Source: Bagarius yarrelli
Taxonomy: Eukaryota > Chordata > Actinopteri > Siluriformes > Sisoridae
Reading direction: 5' to 3'
Assembly: GCA_005784505.1 (NCBI GenBank)
Contig: VCAZ01000063.1
Coordinates: forward strand, 147,501 to 211,500
DNA length: 64,000 bases
Made by a program: the position numbers and the translations under genes. Under the pieces are notes generated by a model. The model had not been told where the DNA came from. It worked only from the letters and a program-made list of their open reading frames with translations, and did not search any database. Every line of letters starts with the position of its first letter. The first letter of the stretch is position 1. Below, piece by piece: positions 1 through 12,914 of this stretch.

Positions 1-1599
1 AGATTAATAATTTATTTATTAGGCATGTCAGTATTTGTGTAAGCGGTTCTAAAATTATACAATATATTACACGAGCGCATTAATTAACACAGCATCTTTA
101 AATCCTGAATTCAGATAAAAAATTAATTCTAGGAAATCTTCAATATGAACACATTGTTCCCAAGCAGCCGTCAGCAGTGCCCTAATAAAAGGAATGCATC
201 ATTAACGCTGCTTTTTGTGGAGGAGAATAATTAAATGTTGAGGTGATGTGATTGAGCGCTAAGAAATTCTATTAAAGCACAAAAGCCTAATCAGTTTTGA
301 GTCGATGCTGCAGGGTGGCTTATGCACCTCAATTTCCAAACAGCCTACCTCACTCACCTTCCTGACCACACTAAAGCAAACATCAGATCGGGTTAAATCT
401 CAATTCCAGCGTAAGTGAAGGAAAGATCAGGGACAAAAGTCCTGGCTTAGAGTTACAGAGTGCTCTGGGTGAAGCTAATGAGTAAACCAATCATTTTGTC
501 TTGTTCCGAATAGAAGCAAAGCTTTACAATTCGACGCTGTTTAACAAAGGATAAAGGGTCAAACACATCAGCTTTCCAACTGGCAAGGAGAAGGAATTAC
601 CTAACATCACAAGACGGAACTATTTAAATGTAGTTAATTCTCAATTCTGATTGGTCAAAATGTACTGCCATCTTAATCTCATACGTTATCGTTTCTGTAT
701 GTTTAGCAGCGAGCCCCACATACACCGATAAAAAATAGTGTAGTAATAAATATGGTATTTTTTGTAAAGAAAATAAAGATGTAAAGATGTATTTTATTTA
801 TTTTTTTAGTTAATAGCCTCCCCCCCCCGAAAACTTATTAACTACCCTAGTAAATACATTTGTTTGTAACTTATTTATCATTGTTATTAAAAAATATTAT
901 TAGTATTATCAAGCCCTTTTTTGTAGCACTCATCTGTTTCTCCTGGATGTGGTGCCACCACATCACGAGGTGCCAGCACACACACCTAATCACACATTAG
1001 ATATGCTAAATAAAACATTGTTTTTGAACTGTAAAAGGAAATCAGAGACCTTGGAGTGGACCCCTGAAGCACAGGACAAACATTGAACGTTGATGTCGAT
1101 GTTAATTTAAATGTCCTCTTGTTTTCAGATGCCTATGTATTATGGGTAATATATTCCTGGTTTGAAATATTCATGACTGCATCTTTAACAATAAACAATA
1201 ATCACGGACTGCACCTTTAGAACACTTTAGCAATCAGTTTTACTGCATTTATTAAATCGCTGGATTACAGGCAGCACATATAAAGATTTTTTTTAAGAAT
1301 TTATCGTTTGAGTAGCATGATATATTTATAGCTCTGTCACCGAGAGCTGAACAGCTTCACTCTCTGGTTTGCAGCTAGGGGTGCCTGGAGGGCTTTACAG
1401 CAAGCCGTTTTCCCAGGGGTTTACCTTTACAAACAGCTCTACTGAATTGGGAACTAAAAACATCTCACTTCAGGGTTATGTCAAGGTTACAGTGCCTGTA
1501 CATGCAGTTAAGGCAGCAGAGATAATAAGGAAATAATGGATATAAATAGTTATATGTACAGACATGAGAATTGTATTTGAAATTAGCATTTTCCATGTT

Positions 1600-1920
1600 T
1601 TGAACAGATTCATTCATTTGTTTATTCATCTCTTTATACCTGCTTATTCCCTAATTCAGAGTCACAGGGATCTGCTGGAGTCTATCTCAGCCGTCTGTGA
1701 AAGGGTGAAAGGCAGGAGGGGATACACCCTGGATAGGTCGCTAGTCCATCACAGGGCCACACACACACTCACACTCACTCCTATGGGCAATTTAGAATGA
1801 CCAATTAATCTAACATACGTGTTTTTGGACTGTGGGAGGAAACAGGAGAACCCGGAGTAAACCCACGCAAGCACAGGGAGAACATACAAACTCCACACAG
1901 AAAGACCCCTAAGCCCTTTG
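1600..1920 (-). repeat. tRNA-derived SINE, family B, head missing
   Basis: The copy contains the body phrases 'ctagtccatcacagggcc', 'tttttggactgtgggagg' and 'gggagaacatacaaactcc', shared with the copies at 25940, 49945 and 62290. The tRNA-like head, which would lie on the right, is lost here. The family is widespread in fish genomes; the name 'family B' is mine. Orientation is taken from the complete copy at 62290-62602. Confidence 0.7.
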
Positions 1921-2086
1921 AACAGATTGAACAAAGACAGCTGCAGGATATATAAAAAAGTGGTCACATGAAAGCAGGTTTGGACTGATAAATTCAAACA
2001 CACCAGACACACAACAACAGTGATTAAATCATAATGTTGTGATGTTTCTCATCTGCAGAAACAGGTAAACTATAGAGAGATTCTGG

Positions 2087-2270
2087 GTACATTTACAGCA
2101 TTTGTCAGACACCCTTATCCAGAGCAACTTACATTTATCTCATTTACAGCTGAGCAGCTGGGGGTTAAGGGCCTTGCTCAGGGGTCCGGGATGGTGGCTT
2201 GGTAATCGAACCCTGGTCTTTCCAGTATCAGTCCGACACCTTAACCACTTCCCCACCACTTCCCCCCAGG
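2087..2270 (-). repeat. tRNA-derived SINE, family A, near full length
   Basis: Read on the minus strand, this begins with a tRNA-like head (box A-like TGGTTAAGGTG, box B-like GGTTCGATTAC). It continues through the phrase 'cctgagcaaggcccttaac' and ends in the tail 'ctctggataagggtgtctg' with an ATGTAA-like end. That tail is typical of fish V-SINE/HpaI-like elements. Related copies lie at 45825, 47312, 50135 and 53432. Confidence 0.75.
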
Positions 2271-5209
2271 TAAAATTCCGATAAAAACATATTACAGCAA
2301 AACATTGACCACAGCCACAAATTCAACACCATGAGACCACCATGTTTTTTTCCAAGAATTGCTCTAATGATGACTTTCTATCAACTAGATTATGTCACAC
2401 GATTAACCTTCGGTTGTTTTATTGCTTTATGTATCCTTCACTCTATCTGTTGTTTGTTTGATCTCCTGACTACATTAGTATGAACTATAATTTTATATAA
2501 AGTGTTTGTAGACCCCTCACCATCAAATGTTTGGGGCAAATTTGGAGACAAACAGTTGTCTAGAATGTCTTTGTATGTTGTATCATTCCATTTTCCCTTC
2601 ATTGGACACTGTTCCAGCATGACAATGCCCCTGAGCTCTATTAAGACATGGTGTTTTAAGATTGGAGAGGAAATGTGACCTTCTAACCTTCTAACCTAAC
2701 ACTTCTGAACACCTTTGGTATGAACTGAAATGCTGACTGCACCCCAGACCTATTGGAAAAGTGAAGCTTAATCAAACAGCAAATTGGGGAGTAAATCTGA
2801 AATAAGATATTTAAAAATCACATATGTTTACAGGTTTTGATGGTCAGGTGTCCATAAATGTTTGGCAATGTAGTGGATTTTCCCTTTCTGTTATTATGGT
2901 CTGTTAATAAAGATTAATCTGTGCAGAATTTTTGAAAACGTAATGACTATGAATTATTTGATGCTTTGTGAGTTATTAATGAGGCAGAGCTTGGATACAG
3001 ATCGTCAGTGAACTGAGTTCGAGTTGCAGGTCTGTAAAAGAGCAAGGCAAAAAAAAAAAATTGGTCATCATCTAACCAGGCAGTGTGTACAGCAAAGAGA
3101 AACCTATTATATAAGATTCCTTTAAAAAATTGCATTTATTATATTTCTATGTTAAGTTTTATTTAAACATTAACACGAGAAAGATAAGATAAATATCAGT
3201 GTCCTGCCAGAAATGATCACGCTAATGCATACTATAAATGAAGCCATGTGTGTTCCTAAAGGGTTCCCCTTTTCTCTTATCATATCTGAAAAGACAGATT
3301 TTTAACTAAAATCTCAGAAACACTTATTATACAGACTAATATTACTCACAAGCTTTGTTTTTTTTTATTCAGGATACACTTTGTTTTCATCTGTGAAAGC
3401 TGCCATGAGACTCTTATCCTCTGAGAAGTGCAGACTGTTAGCAAAATCTATTACAATAAATCACGTGAGACGTTCTAAAAGAAGTTCACGTACATCAGCA
3501 AACACATCAGTCGTCAGGAGATTAGACCTGTTTTCTATTAATGAATGAGAAGAGGGTTAAACCCATGTCCAATGTGGGCACACACACACACACACATTCC
3601 TAAGGCTTGACGCAAAACCAAGAGCAAAAGCAATAAAAGCACTGATCAGTTAAAACATGGAGAATTTGTATAAGCGCTGAATTTCTGAGTAAAGGAGGGA
3701 CATATTTATTTAAAGCACCAATATTTTTTTACACTTTATAGATGAGACAACAGTTAAAAACTGAACAGTACTGAACGCAAAACAAGCTTTTTTTAGACTC
3801 ATGGATCACTGAGGATTCTCATCTGTTCTGATGAACCTGACAGCTGCCCTTGAAGGTCTCTGAGGTAAATCATGTTCAACTTCTGCTATGTAAAAAAAAT
3901 GCACAAGGCACAATCTTTTTTTTTATATTCAAGTGATTTCTGTAGTTAACAAACAGGAAAAACAGTGAAACCATAAATATTGGATTATTTTTATTCAAAG
4001 GCTTATAAAGTAATATTAGACAAATATAAATAAAGGAATTCAAGCAAACTTCAGTGGTGTAAAAAGTGCAAGTATCTGGCTAATATTAATAAGCTTGTTG
4101 TAATACATTAGTAATAACAGATTAACAACATGTGTAACTGTAAACAGTGAGACAGTCTTCATGTTTATGGAATGAATTTCCCGTATCGGCACTTTGTGTA
4201 ACTTTTAAGTGTTTTATATAAAAAGGATTAGATACAACAAACATACAAATACATAAGAGAGTTGATGTTAATATTCATTGATCTTTTTCTTTTCAAACCA
4301 CTACAAACAACTACACAATAGATGTACTATTAAAAGAAACAGTACATCATAACACACACTTATTCACCCATTTAGAGATGCTAATTAGCCTGCAATGCAT
4401 GTCTAGAGAAAACAGAAGAACCCAGGGGAAAAACATGCTGGGTATCGAGGTGTGAGACTAACCACAAATCCCCTGTGCCTTCAGTTTATTAGAGAATTAA
4501 TTTTGCCTTTCACATTGGATTCAATTGAATCTTCATGAAGCATTGCGACACTCGTTTAGATATCCATGAGGACATTTCAAAGAAAAACAACTTTGATTAA
4601 TTTGTTTCCACAGTTACTGAAAATCTGTTCTCTGCCAAAAAGTCATTGTTGGACTCCTAATCGAAGACGTTATGCTCTACGCCTTGATTATTGTTCAGAG
4701 TTTTGGAGTGAAAACAAGCATGTCCTGCCAAGTGAATCCAAATGAACAGTTTTTGATAAAATTAACAATTAATCAGGTTGACGTCCTGGCTCAAGCATAA
4801 CATAATATATCTAAACGACGATATGCACATAGAAGAGAATTGCTAGTTGAGCCTACTTGATTTCACATAAAATCAGCCAGGCTAAAAATACGTTCTCTTC
4901 GTTAATCTTCTCCTCATTGCAACGACTGAACCAAATGATGCAGAGAAACTCAGTGTGGGAATGTTAGTAAAAATGCTGAAAATAAGTCTGAGCAAATATT
5001 TTCTCATGGCGCTGTATGAATGTATGTTTTGGCGGTCTATCAAAGCAGCTTCAGATGTACAGGGTTAATGCACATTAAAAAGGAATAGGACACATGCATC
5101 ATCGACATGGCGCATCATATATTAGTGTTAACATCGGTGTTTCTTTACAGTTGAACAGATTCCCTTTACAGGTTTTGGGCTTTAATCTATTAACTTCAAA
5201 TCCATGCTG

Positions 5210-8200
5210 CTACTTTTCTACGATGTTGACAGCAGTCATTAGCCCATCAATGTTCACATCTTGGAAGAGAGGATCAGTACGATGCCTCCAAACCACGAGA
5301 AGAAGTCGAATCACGAAGAGAACGCAGGCCAGTGCCAGTAGAACAGCTGCAAAGGAAAAGTAAACAAAGAGGAGATGAGAAAAACATTTAAAACTGAAAA
5401 AGAAAGATGCTCTAAACATCCTAAGTCTTTTACACAAAACCAAACTAAAGAATAGATATGAATGAAAATGGCTGAAAATATCTTAAAACTATATATTTTC
5501 TTGTCCGTATTATTATTATTCTGCCTTATTTAAAATGCTATCCTAAAGACGCAAGCTGCAATTCTGTAACAAGATAGATTCCAGCACTGCCTCTACGATG
5601 CTCACCCTAAAACTACATAGCATTGTAAAGTCCTTTTAGGGAAAACTAAAAAGCGCCCTATGGAAAGATGTAAATCACTGAAACATGGAGATGACCTCTT
5701 TGCCTGTCTGTCCTAGTGAAGAAGGCGTGGCTTGTATGTCTCACTGAATTATTGAAGAGAGTTGGGCTTCTGGTTGTGAAGGCTTTGTCTATTTTAGGTG
5801 AGGTGTGGCATAGTCCATTGTCATGAAAGAGGTGTGGCTTCTTAATCTATTGTAATGTAGGAGGTGTGAATTAGCCCACTTTAGTGAAGGAGGTGTGATC
5901 TCTTATTTTATTGTAGTGAAGGAGGTGTGGCTTCTAGGTCCATTGTAGTAAAGGAGGTGTGGCTTTGTCCATTGTAGTGAAGAAGGTGTGGCTTTTTCAG
6001 TTAAAAACTGTTAGCATGATACTGAATTCCATTGCATCATATAACTATTATACCATATCATGGCCATGCTACAACAGTGGCAGCTCATAAAGAGCAAATT
6101 GTTTATTATGAATCCTAGTCAAATTCATCGAATAGAAAATCTAATAATAACCTAACTTCCTGTCACAGTCTTACCTGAAAACACAGCATTTCTGCCTGGA
6201 TCTGCTGGGTTATAATGCTTGTTCAGGCTTCCACTGAGAGCAAAGATGATGACAGGGTAGACAGTCAGAATGTAGCGCACATGCTTCTCAATCACAAAGT
6301 TCTCAACAGCAAACCTGCACATGCAGAAATGTTGGTGTCAAAAAACAAACAAAAAACAATTAGCTATACAGCCATGAAAAAAAACATTGGATAGTGTTTC
6401 ATGACTAACCATATAATCACTTCCAAAAGCAGAAGACACAGAGCAACTGTGGCGGCATTCATAGGGGACATAGCTTTAATACCCAGCACAACAACCAAGT
6501 TTAGCAGTGTAGCAATGCTCGTCCATGTTGCATAGGTGGCAATACTGTTCTGAACCTGTACACAAAAATTTAGCTCAGCATTATGTTATAGATTAATGTA
6601 GAAAACTTTATTTCTGGATGTACGTTTACAGTACATCAAGTAAACAAGTAAAAAAGTATAATATAAATATGCCACAATTCTCTTAAATTAGCATCCTATT
6701 TAAATATATATTTACATTTAAGATGGCATAATAAAAATACTTAGAAGACATTAGGGCATATTTAAAGCATAAAAAGAAAAAAATATATTTTGTGTTATAA
6801 TTATTATTATTTTTTATTAATTCCTTGAGCCTACATTTCTTTAAATACTAAAAAGGTTTAATTAAAGTACAATTTTATATTATTTATAAATGTCGAATCA
6901 TTTACAAATGCTAGATTTAACTACATAGTAATTTTAAAAAAACATCATTATAAATTAAATTATATATTAGTATTTGCAGTGTTAATGTAATCATATTTTT
7001 TCATATGACTCCACCAATAGTACTGAGGTTATTTATAGACATGCAACAAGACAATATACACACACACACACCAGCACATAAATCCAGCACAGCTCTGTGG
7101 GATGATTCTGTTTGATCCAGGCTCCGTGAGCTCGCAAACCAACACAGGAGAAGTAGATCAGGAGGTAGCTGGTGAACGCAATTAGAGCTAAACATATCAA
7201 TGCTGGAATCATCAACCTGCAGAAAACACACACACAAATATAATATATGAACTCACTACAGTCTATTCTTTGGATCACCACACAGATCTGTACTTACTCT
7301 CGGTCCCAGAGCAGAAGCCAGGTGATGTTTAGAAGCATGTTAATTATCCAAGAGAAGAAAAAGCCGTAAGGAAGTACAGCGGGACTGCGATACATCCATC
7401 CGGTGGTAGTCCTTTATACAAAACAGGCTTGGTTAAACCGTTTATATATTTATCCGTTGCCAAAAGGCTGCTTAGGGCTACTGTGGCCAACAGGGGGCCC
7501 TAAAGAGTACGTGAAATAACATTGCATTTATTTATACAAAACTGTAATATTTAATAAAACTACAACAAAATGTTATATTGAGGGGAATGCAGTATGCCTG
7601 CACAGCCAGAGTTTGCGTTATTGAAGTTGATCAAACTACCAGATATTGTCTGGCACTTTATTAGTTTATTTAGCTACTTTTCAGTACACATTATTAAGTA
7701 TATCACTTAGTGATGCAAGGCTTTGAATATTAAAGTGCAAATGAACACCTGAGCACTTTTGTTGGTTTGCTACTGTTACAATTAAAAATTGTAGAAGGGT
7801 AAAAACATTAATATGATCTAAGCAACACAGTTCCAACCAATTAAATAAATAATAGGGGTGTTCGATTTATGGTATGGGAATAATCAAGGATTGACGATAA
7901 TTACTAAGGATAATTACTCATATTGGTTGCACCAAGCTGCCCCCAAATATAATTTTGCTCAGAGCCCCCTAAAGGCTAGGGCTGGTCCTGATAAAAACAC
8001 AAGACTGAAAAAAGACAGATAAAAATGTACTATCAAAAGTATGGTGAAGGTGTTACTTAATAGAAGTAGTCTCCAAAAATATTTAGAGGGAAAACCTTCA
8101 GAGGGGTCAGGGAACGGTTTATAGCTGCCATAAGCTATACACAAGATGCATCTTTATTGAACAAATAAAAATTAGTTTTCTTTAAATTGCTGTTAAAAAA

Positions 8201-9160
8201 GGCCTCAGGATCTGCTGATAATTCGAATGTATTAAAGATTTTTTGGATTATTACCTTTTATCATTGGCAATGCACTTGTTTAGACTGGTGATTCTAGTGT
8301 ATTTAATTACTCATGTGTTTGTCATTACCGTCTGCAAATGCAGCTCAGAAAATACAGGTTCATCAGCAGAAGCCAGCTGTAAATAATCCCCCATATGGAG
8401 AAAGTCCAGCCGGCGGGAGTGATTTCTGTCTCATACAGAGCTGACACGTTTCCTGTACTGTGCAAAAATGGTCCTGAAAAACAACCAAACACATGTAAGG
8501 TGTCTAATATTTCCAAGTATTTGAAATCTGATTAGAATCTACTGCAATTACAACACAATCATATTCATAGCTTGAAAAACAGACTCTCTGTTCTTTATTT
8601 TAAATGATCTAGAGTGAAAAGCATGAAATAAGCATCACCGTCAAATGATATACTGGTCTGTATCCTTTTTTTGATGTTATAAAATTTAGAGAAAAGTTTC
8701 TTTCTTGTGTTGTCAATACAACTAATAACAATAATAGGATTATAATGCATAGGAATAACATGACAGCAGCAATGTTGTATTTAAACTCAAAGAGTAAACA
8801 TGTGATGTCTAATAAGTTAAAATGATCAAACTTTTGAATTATAAACTTAGAAACAAACACTAAAACTTGCTAGATGTGTGGAAAATGGCACATCAGGTAT
8901 GTTAAATTTACATTGAAAGGTCTTGTGGCTTTTGTGAGCTCTGGTTGGCTGACAGATAACAAGAGTTACTTCGTTATCCAATCACTACACAAGAGGCGGG
9001 ATTTTATTTATTTTTTTTAAAAACCTGATAAATAGCAAATAATCCTACAATTTAACCAACCTTTTCCTGATCCAGCCAACGCGTTGATGGCCAAAGCAGT
9101 GATATAAACCAACAAAGACAAAAACACAACTAAAATCTGTCCGATGTTGTGCTTCTCCAT
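5210..9160 (-). CDS. TspO/MBR-like multi-pass membrane protein, uncharacterised
   Basis: Seven coding exons on the minus strand: 9160-9061, 8473-8329, 7411-7298, 7216-7072, 6555-6410, 6314-6175 and 5346-5210. All junctions are GT/AG and the frame is kept, giving about 308 residues. The ATG at 9160 starts MEKHNIGQ and leads straight into a hydrophobic segment. About seven or eight hydrophobic segments follow. The signature TPAGWTFSIWGIIYSW, followed by aromatic-rich helices (SWIINMLLNITWLLLW), resembles tryptophan-rich sensory/TspO-type proteins, although the length is nearly twice that of a bacterial TspO. I recall related unnamed fish genes (si: names in zebrafish) but could not check. Ligand, compartment and function are unknown. 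Intron 6 carries a minisatellite. The first exon lies about 0.2 kb below a modest GC-richer stretch near 9370-9430. Confidence 0.8.
5710..6000. repeat. Degenerate minisatellite in intron 6 of the TspO-like gene
   Basis: At least five imperfect units of roughly 38-45 bases share the core 'gaaggaggtgtggct' followed by a spacer ending 'ccattgtagt'. The same core builds a second, cleaner array in riok1 (57336-57515). Confidence 0.75.
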
Positions 9161-9689
9161 GTCAAAAAATGTGTTTCTTGTTCACCAAACCTGTCTGATT
9201 CCTACGGATTTATCTAAAAGTGCAGTTAGTTCTGATGTTAATACACCGTGTATAAATAGTTTCTGTGATTTAATCACAAATGACTTTAGCATCCCCTAAT
9301 GCAACACTGTTTACTCTCAGCTGCTGTGGACATGTGTTGATGGTTTTATAACTTTACTTCCTCTGCTTACACAACGCGAGACTGAGTGAAAGAGGCGGGT
9401 TTATACCGCCACCTTTTGGCCGGAGAGCGCACTGAGAGAGCAATTGGAGAAAAACCCCCATCCTCTGATATTATAAAAGGAAAGCAATGCAGAAAATGCT
9501 GTTATTCATTAAAATTAAATGATGTAAAGCAAAGAAAGACAGGAAAGACAAGCGAAAGAAAAACGCACTGGAATTTTTATAGATTAAAAATTCACAAAGA
9601 AGGAAAAGAAAGGAGGAAGGCAAAAAGGTAAAAGGGTAGATCAAAATACTAATAAATGAAGAATTAATACAATTATTTTAATATAATTA

Positions 9690-9776
9690 TTTTTCTTAAG
9701 GTTTACGAATAATTGTATTAATTTTTCTTAAGGTTTACAAATAATTAATACAATTATTCGTAAACCTTAAGAAAAA
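9690..9776. repeat. Perfect 31-bp inverted repeat with a third copy in the loop
   Basis: Arm 1 is 9690-9720 and arm 2 is 9746-9776. They are exact reverse complements over 31 bases. The 25-base spacer is itself a near copy of arm 1 in the same orientation (one base differs in 'tttac(g/a)aat'), so arm 2 can pair with either copy. Confidence 0.9.
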
Positions 9777-9890
9777 AATAAAAATCTGCTAAATCATTAA
9801 GTAAATATTACAATGAAAAATGTTATTGTTAAATATGATCATAAAGCTTTTATATCTTTATTTTAATAATTTGACTTTTTTACTTGAAAT

Positions 9891-11425
9891 TTCAAGGTTC
9901 AAGTTCAAGGTTCAAGGAGCTTTATTGTCATGTCAACCATATATAGCAGATGCAGTAAACAGTGAGATGAAATAACGTTTCTCCAGGACCCCCTGGTGCT
10001 ACACAAAACATAGAATTTACAAAACAACAAAGAGCCACTAAACAGGATAGACATAAAGTGCATTTCAGTGCAGACAGTGCAGAAACAGACAGTGCAATAA
10101 ACAATACAAACATAACAAGGACAGTGCAAAAAGACAGTAGAGGACGGGACATAGCGCCAACCATACTGTAGAACGAAATGTGCAAATTACAACGGTACTG
10201 TGCAAATAGCATTGTAAAGTGAGTATGCTTACAAAAAATGTTCGAGTGTGTGTGCGTATGTGTGGGTTAAGGTAGATCAGTTCGGTGGGTTGAGCAGCCT
10301 GATGGCTTGAGGAAAGAAACTGTTACACATTCGGGTTGTAAGGGTCCAAATGCTACGGTATCTTTTCCCAGAGGGCAGGAGTGTGAAGAGTGAGTGTGAG
10401 GGGTGTGTGGAGTCCTCCACAATGCTGTTAGCTTTGCGGATGCAGCGTCTTGTGTAGATGTCCGTTATAGAGGGAAGAGAGACTCCGATGATCTTCTCAG
10501 CTGTTCTCACTGTCCTCTGCAGGGTCTTGCGATCCGAAACCAGGCAGTGATGCAGCTGCTCAGAATGCTTTCTATGGTCCCTCTGTAGAACATTGTCAGG
10601 ATGGGAGGTAGAAGTCTTCGCAGGAAGTAGAGGCGCTGCTGAGCTTTTTTGCTAATGGAGCTGGTGTTGGGTGACCAGGTGAGGTTCTCCGTCAGGTGGA
10701 CACCAAGAAATTTAGTGTCCTTGATGATCTCTACTGAGAAGCCGTCGATGTTCAGCAGAGAGTGGTCGCTCTTTGTTTTCCTGAAGTCAACAGCTATCTC
10801 CTTAGTCTTGTCAACGTTCAGAGACAGGTTGTTGGCTTTACACCAAGCGGTTAGCTGTTCAGCAGAGTAAACAGCAGTGGACTCAGCACGCAGCCCTGCG
10901 GGGCCCCAGTGCTCAGTGTGGTGGTGCTGGAGATGTTGCTTCCAATCCGGACTGACTGAGGTCTTCCTGTCAGAAAGTCCAGGATCCAGTTGCAGATGGA
11001 GGTGTTCAGGCCCAGCAGGCTCAGCTTCTCGATCAGATACTGAGGGATGATTGTGTTAAATGCTGAACTAAAGTCTATGAACAGCAGTCGTACGTATGTG
11101 TCGTTATTGTCCATGTGTGTGAGGGCCATGGAACGGTTTGGATGTTACGCAAACTGTAATGGGTCCAGTGTGGGGGGCAACAGGGTCTTAATGTGCCTCA
11201 TGACGAGCCTTTCGAAGCATTTCATCACGATAGGTGTGAGTGCGACGGGATGGTAGTCAGTGAGGCTGGAGACTGCTAACTTTTTTGGTACAGGGATGAT
11301 AGTGGCAGTTTTGAGGCACGTGGGAACGACAGCGGTGCACAGGGAAGTCAGCTAGTTGTGTTGCACAGTCCCTGAGCACAACAGGGATGTTGTCTTGTCC
11401 AGCAGACTTCCGTGGGTTAACTTTT
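9891..11425 (-). mobile_element. Truncated LINE (jockey/L2/CR1-like), internally deleted
   Basis: On the minus strand the element encodes pieces of a non-LTR reverse transcriptase. There is an upstream fragment VNPRKSAGQDNIP near 11410. A core with IDFSSAFNTIIP, WILDFLTGRPQSVRIG and STGAPQGCVLSPLLFTL follows at about 11129-10870. A C-terminal part with LTAWCKANNLSLNVDKTKE and FLGVHLTENLTWS runs down to about 10280. The 3' end at 9891 carries short direct repeats of 'ttcaaggttcaagg'. The 5' part (endonuclease) is absent and the frame is broken in several places. The segment that should carry the catalytic FADD box is deleted at about 10860. It is a dead copy. The family is judged from motifs only. 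Confidence 0.85.
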
Positions 11426-11554
11426 CTGAAATGAAAATAATACATTTCAATTTAATAATTATGAACAGCAAAAACATAGTGTCAGTTACCACAGCTCTTG
11501 TATTTGTATCTATAATTTAATGGATTGTGCTGCCAACAGGTGAGTAGGTGTGTA

Positions 11555-12115
11555 ATACAGTGCCTTGAAAAAGTATTCATACCCCTTGAACTTTTCTCAC
11601 CTTACATCCACAAACTTAAATGTATTTTATTGAGATTTCATGTGATAGACCAACACGAAGTGGACAGAAAATGATATACAGCTTTCAACATTTTAAGCAA
11701 ATAAAAATTTGAAAAGTGTTGGGTGCATTTGTGTTCAGTCCCAATGCGTCAATACTTTGTAGAGTCACCTTTTGCTGCAATTACAGCTGCAGGTCTTTTG
11801 GGGTATGTCTCTTTGCACATCTAGAGACTGAAATGTTTGCCCATTTTTCTTTGCAAAATAGCTAAAGCTCAGCCAGACTGGATAGGGAGCGTCTGTGAAC
11901 AGCAATTTTCAAGTCTTGTCACAGATGCTCAATAGGATTTAGGTCTGGACTTTGACTCAAACCATTCCATTGTAGCTCTGGCTGTATGTTTAGGGTCATT
12001 ATCTTGCTAAAGGGTAAATCTCCTTTCCAGTCTTAAATCTTTGCCGGCCTCCAACAGGTTTTCTAACAGGATTGCCCTGTATTTAGGGCATCCATCTTCC
12101 CATCAACTGACTAGC
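11555..12115. mobile_element. Terminal part of a Tc1/mariner-like DNA transposon
   Basis: It starts with 'cagtgccttgaaaaagta' and contains 'tgcaattacagctgcaggtc', 'aggtctggactttgactc' and 'ccattgtagctctggctg', phrases I recognise from an abundant fish and frog Tc1-like element, read here antisense to its transposase. The copy stops near 'cccatcaactga' at about 12112, with internal deletions and no partner terminus nearby, so it is non-autonomous. The superfamily is assigned from memory. Confidence 0.6.
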
Positions 12116-12224
12116 TTTTTTTGATAATTAAAAATATAGTAGGGGGTAAGTGTTTGTGGTATACTGAAAAGAAAAAAAAACAAAATTTATTATCCAGCCG
12201 GAAAAAAAAAACATTATTTTAAGG

Positions 12225-12914
12225 ATTTTTTATACATTTTATCATTTTATTCAATTCTACAGATCTCTTTCTTTGTGTAAATTTACAGACAGACACACTA
12301 ATGGACCAAAAAAAGACAACACAAGGTAATGTAAATCAGTTGTACATAAATTATTTATGTTTCTTCAACAGATAAAAACAATGCAACATTGGGTCTCTAA
12401 AAAGAGAGGTAGGCATGAAAAGTTGAACAGCCATCATAAAAACTGTTTCTTGTGTGTTGAATGACAGAAAAACGAACATAAAGGAAGCAAAGAAAATTAT
12501 AATAAATAATGCAAGTCATTTATGGATATTTGCAGCTGCAAATAATAAAGATCACAGATATGTTTTTGTCCAATACTGAAGCATGATGATTTCAGCAGCG
12601 GACTGGTTTATACTTTTGCATATTTGTAAATACTGCAGAACAAATTGAACAGCAGCAAATTTGTAGATAACACTGAGGATCACTGCTTTCTGCTGGTTCA
12701 AAATACTATGCTACTGGATACCCAAGTGAACTAGGAACTGTTTAGAAAATGGTGTAATATACAATAAGCATATCCTTATGATGAAACTGCACAGGTTAGT
12801 GGAGAAGTATAAACCCGACCCAGCTGATATACAGCATGATTCTGGCAAAGCTAAGGCACATGACAGGAAGAGAGAGCGATGAAAAAACAGTCAACGCAGG
12901 AGAAGATTGAGATG
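12225..12914 (-). other. dnajc1: Probable 3' untranslated region of dnajc1
   Basis: This lies directly after the dnajc1 stop codon. A minus-strand AATAAA (complement at 12246-12251) could end the transcript. No coding potential was seen. The assignment is by position and signal only. Confidence 0.4.

Larger units (their letters stand above)
1..5209. other. Intergenic DNA with SINE copies
   Basis: No coding exon with family resemblance was found. The stretch holds two SINE copies, listed separately, a short (CA)n run near 3580-3596 and a decayed SINE-like piece near 4340-4490. The open frames here are short and look like none I know. The lower end should include the 3' untranslated region of the gene that ends at 5210, but I see no clear polyadenylation signal that fixes its limit. 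Confidence 0.6.
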
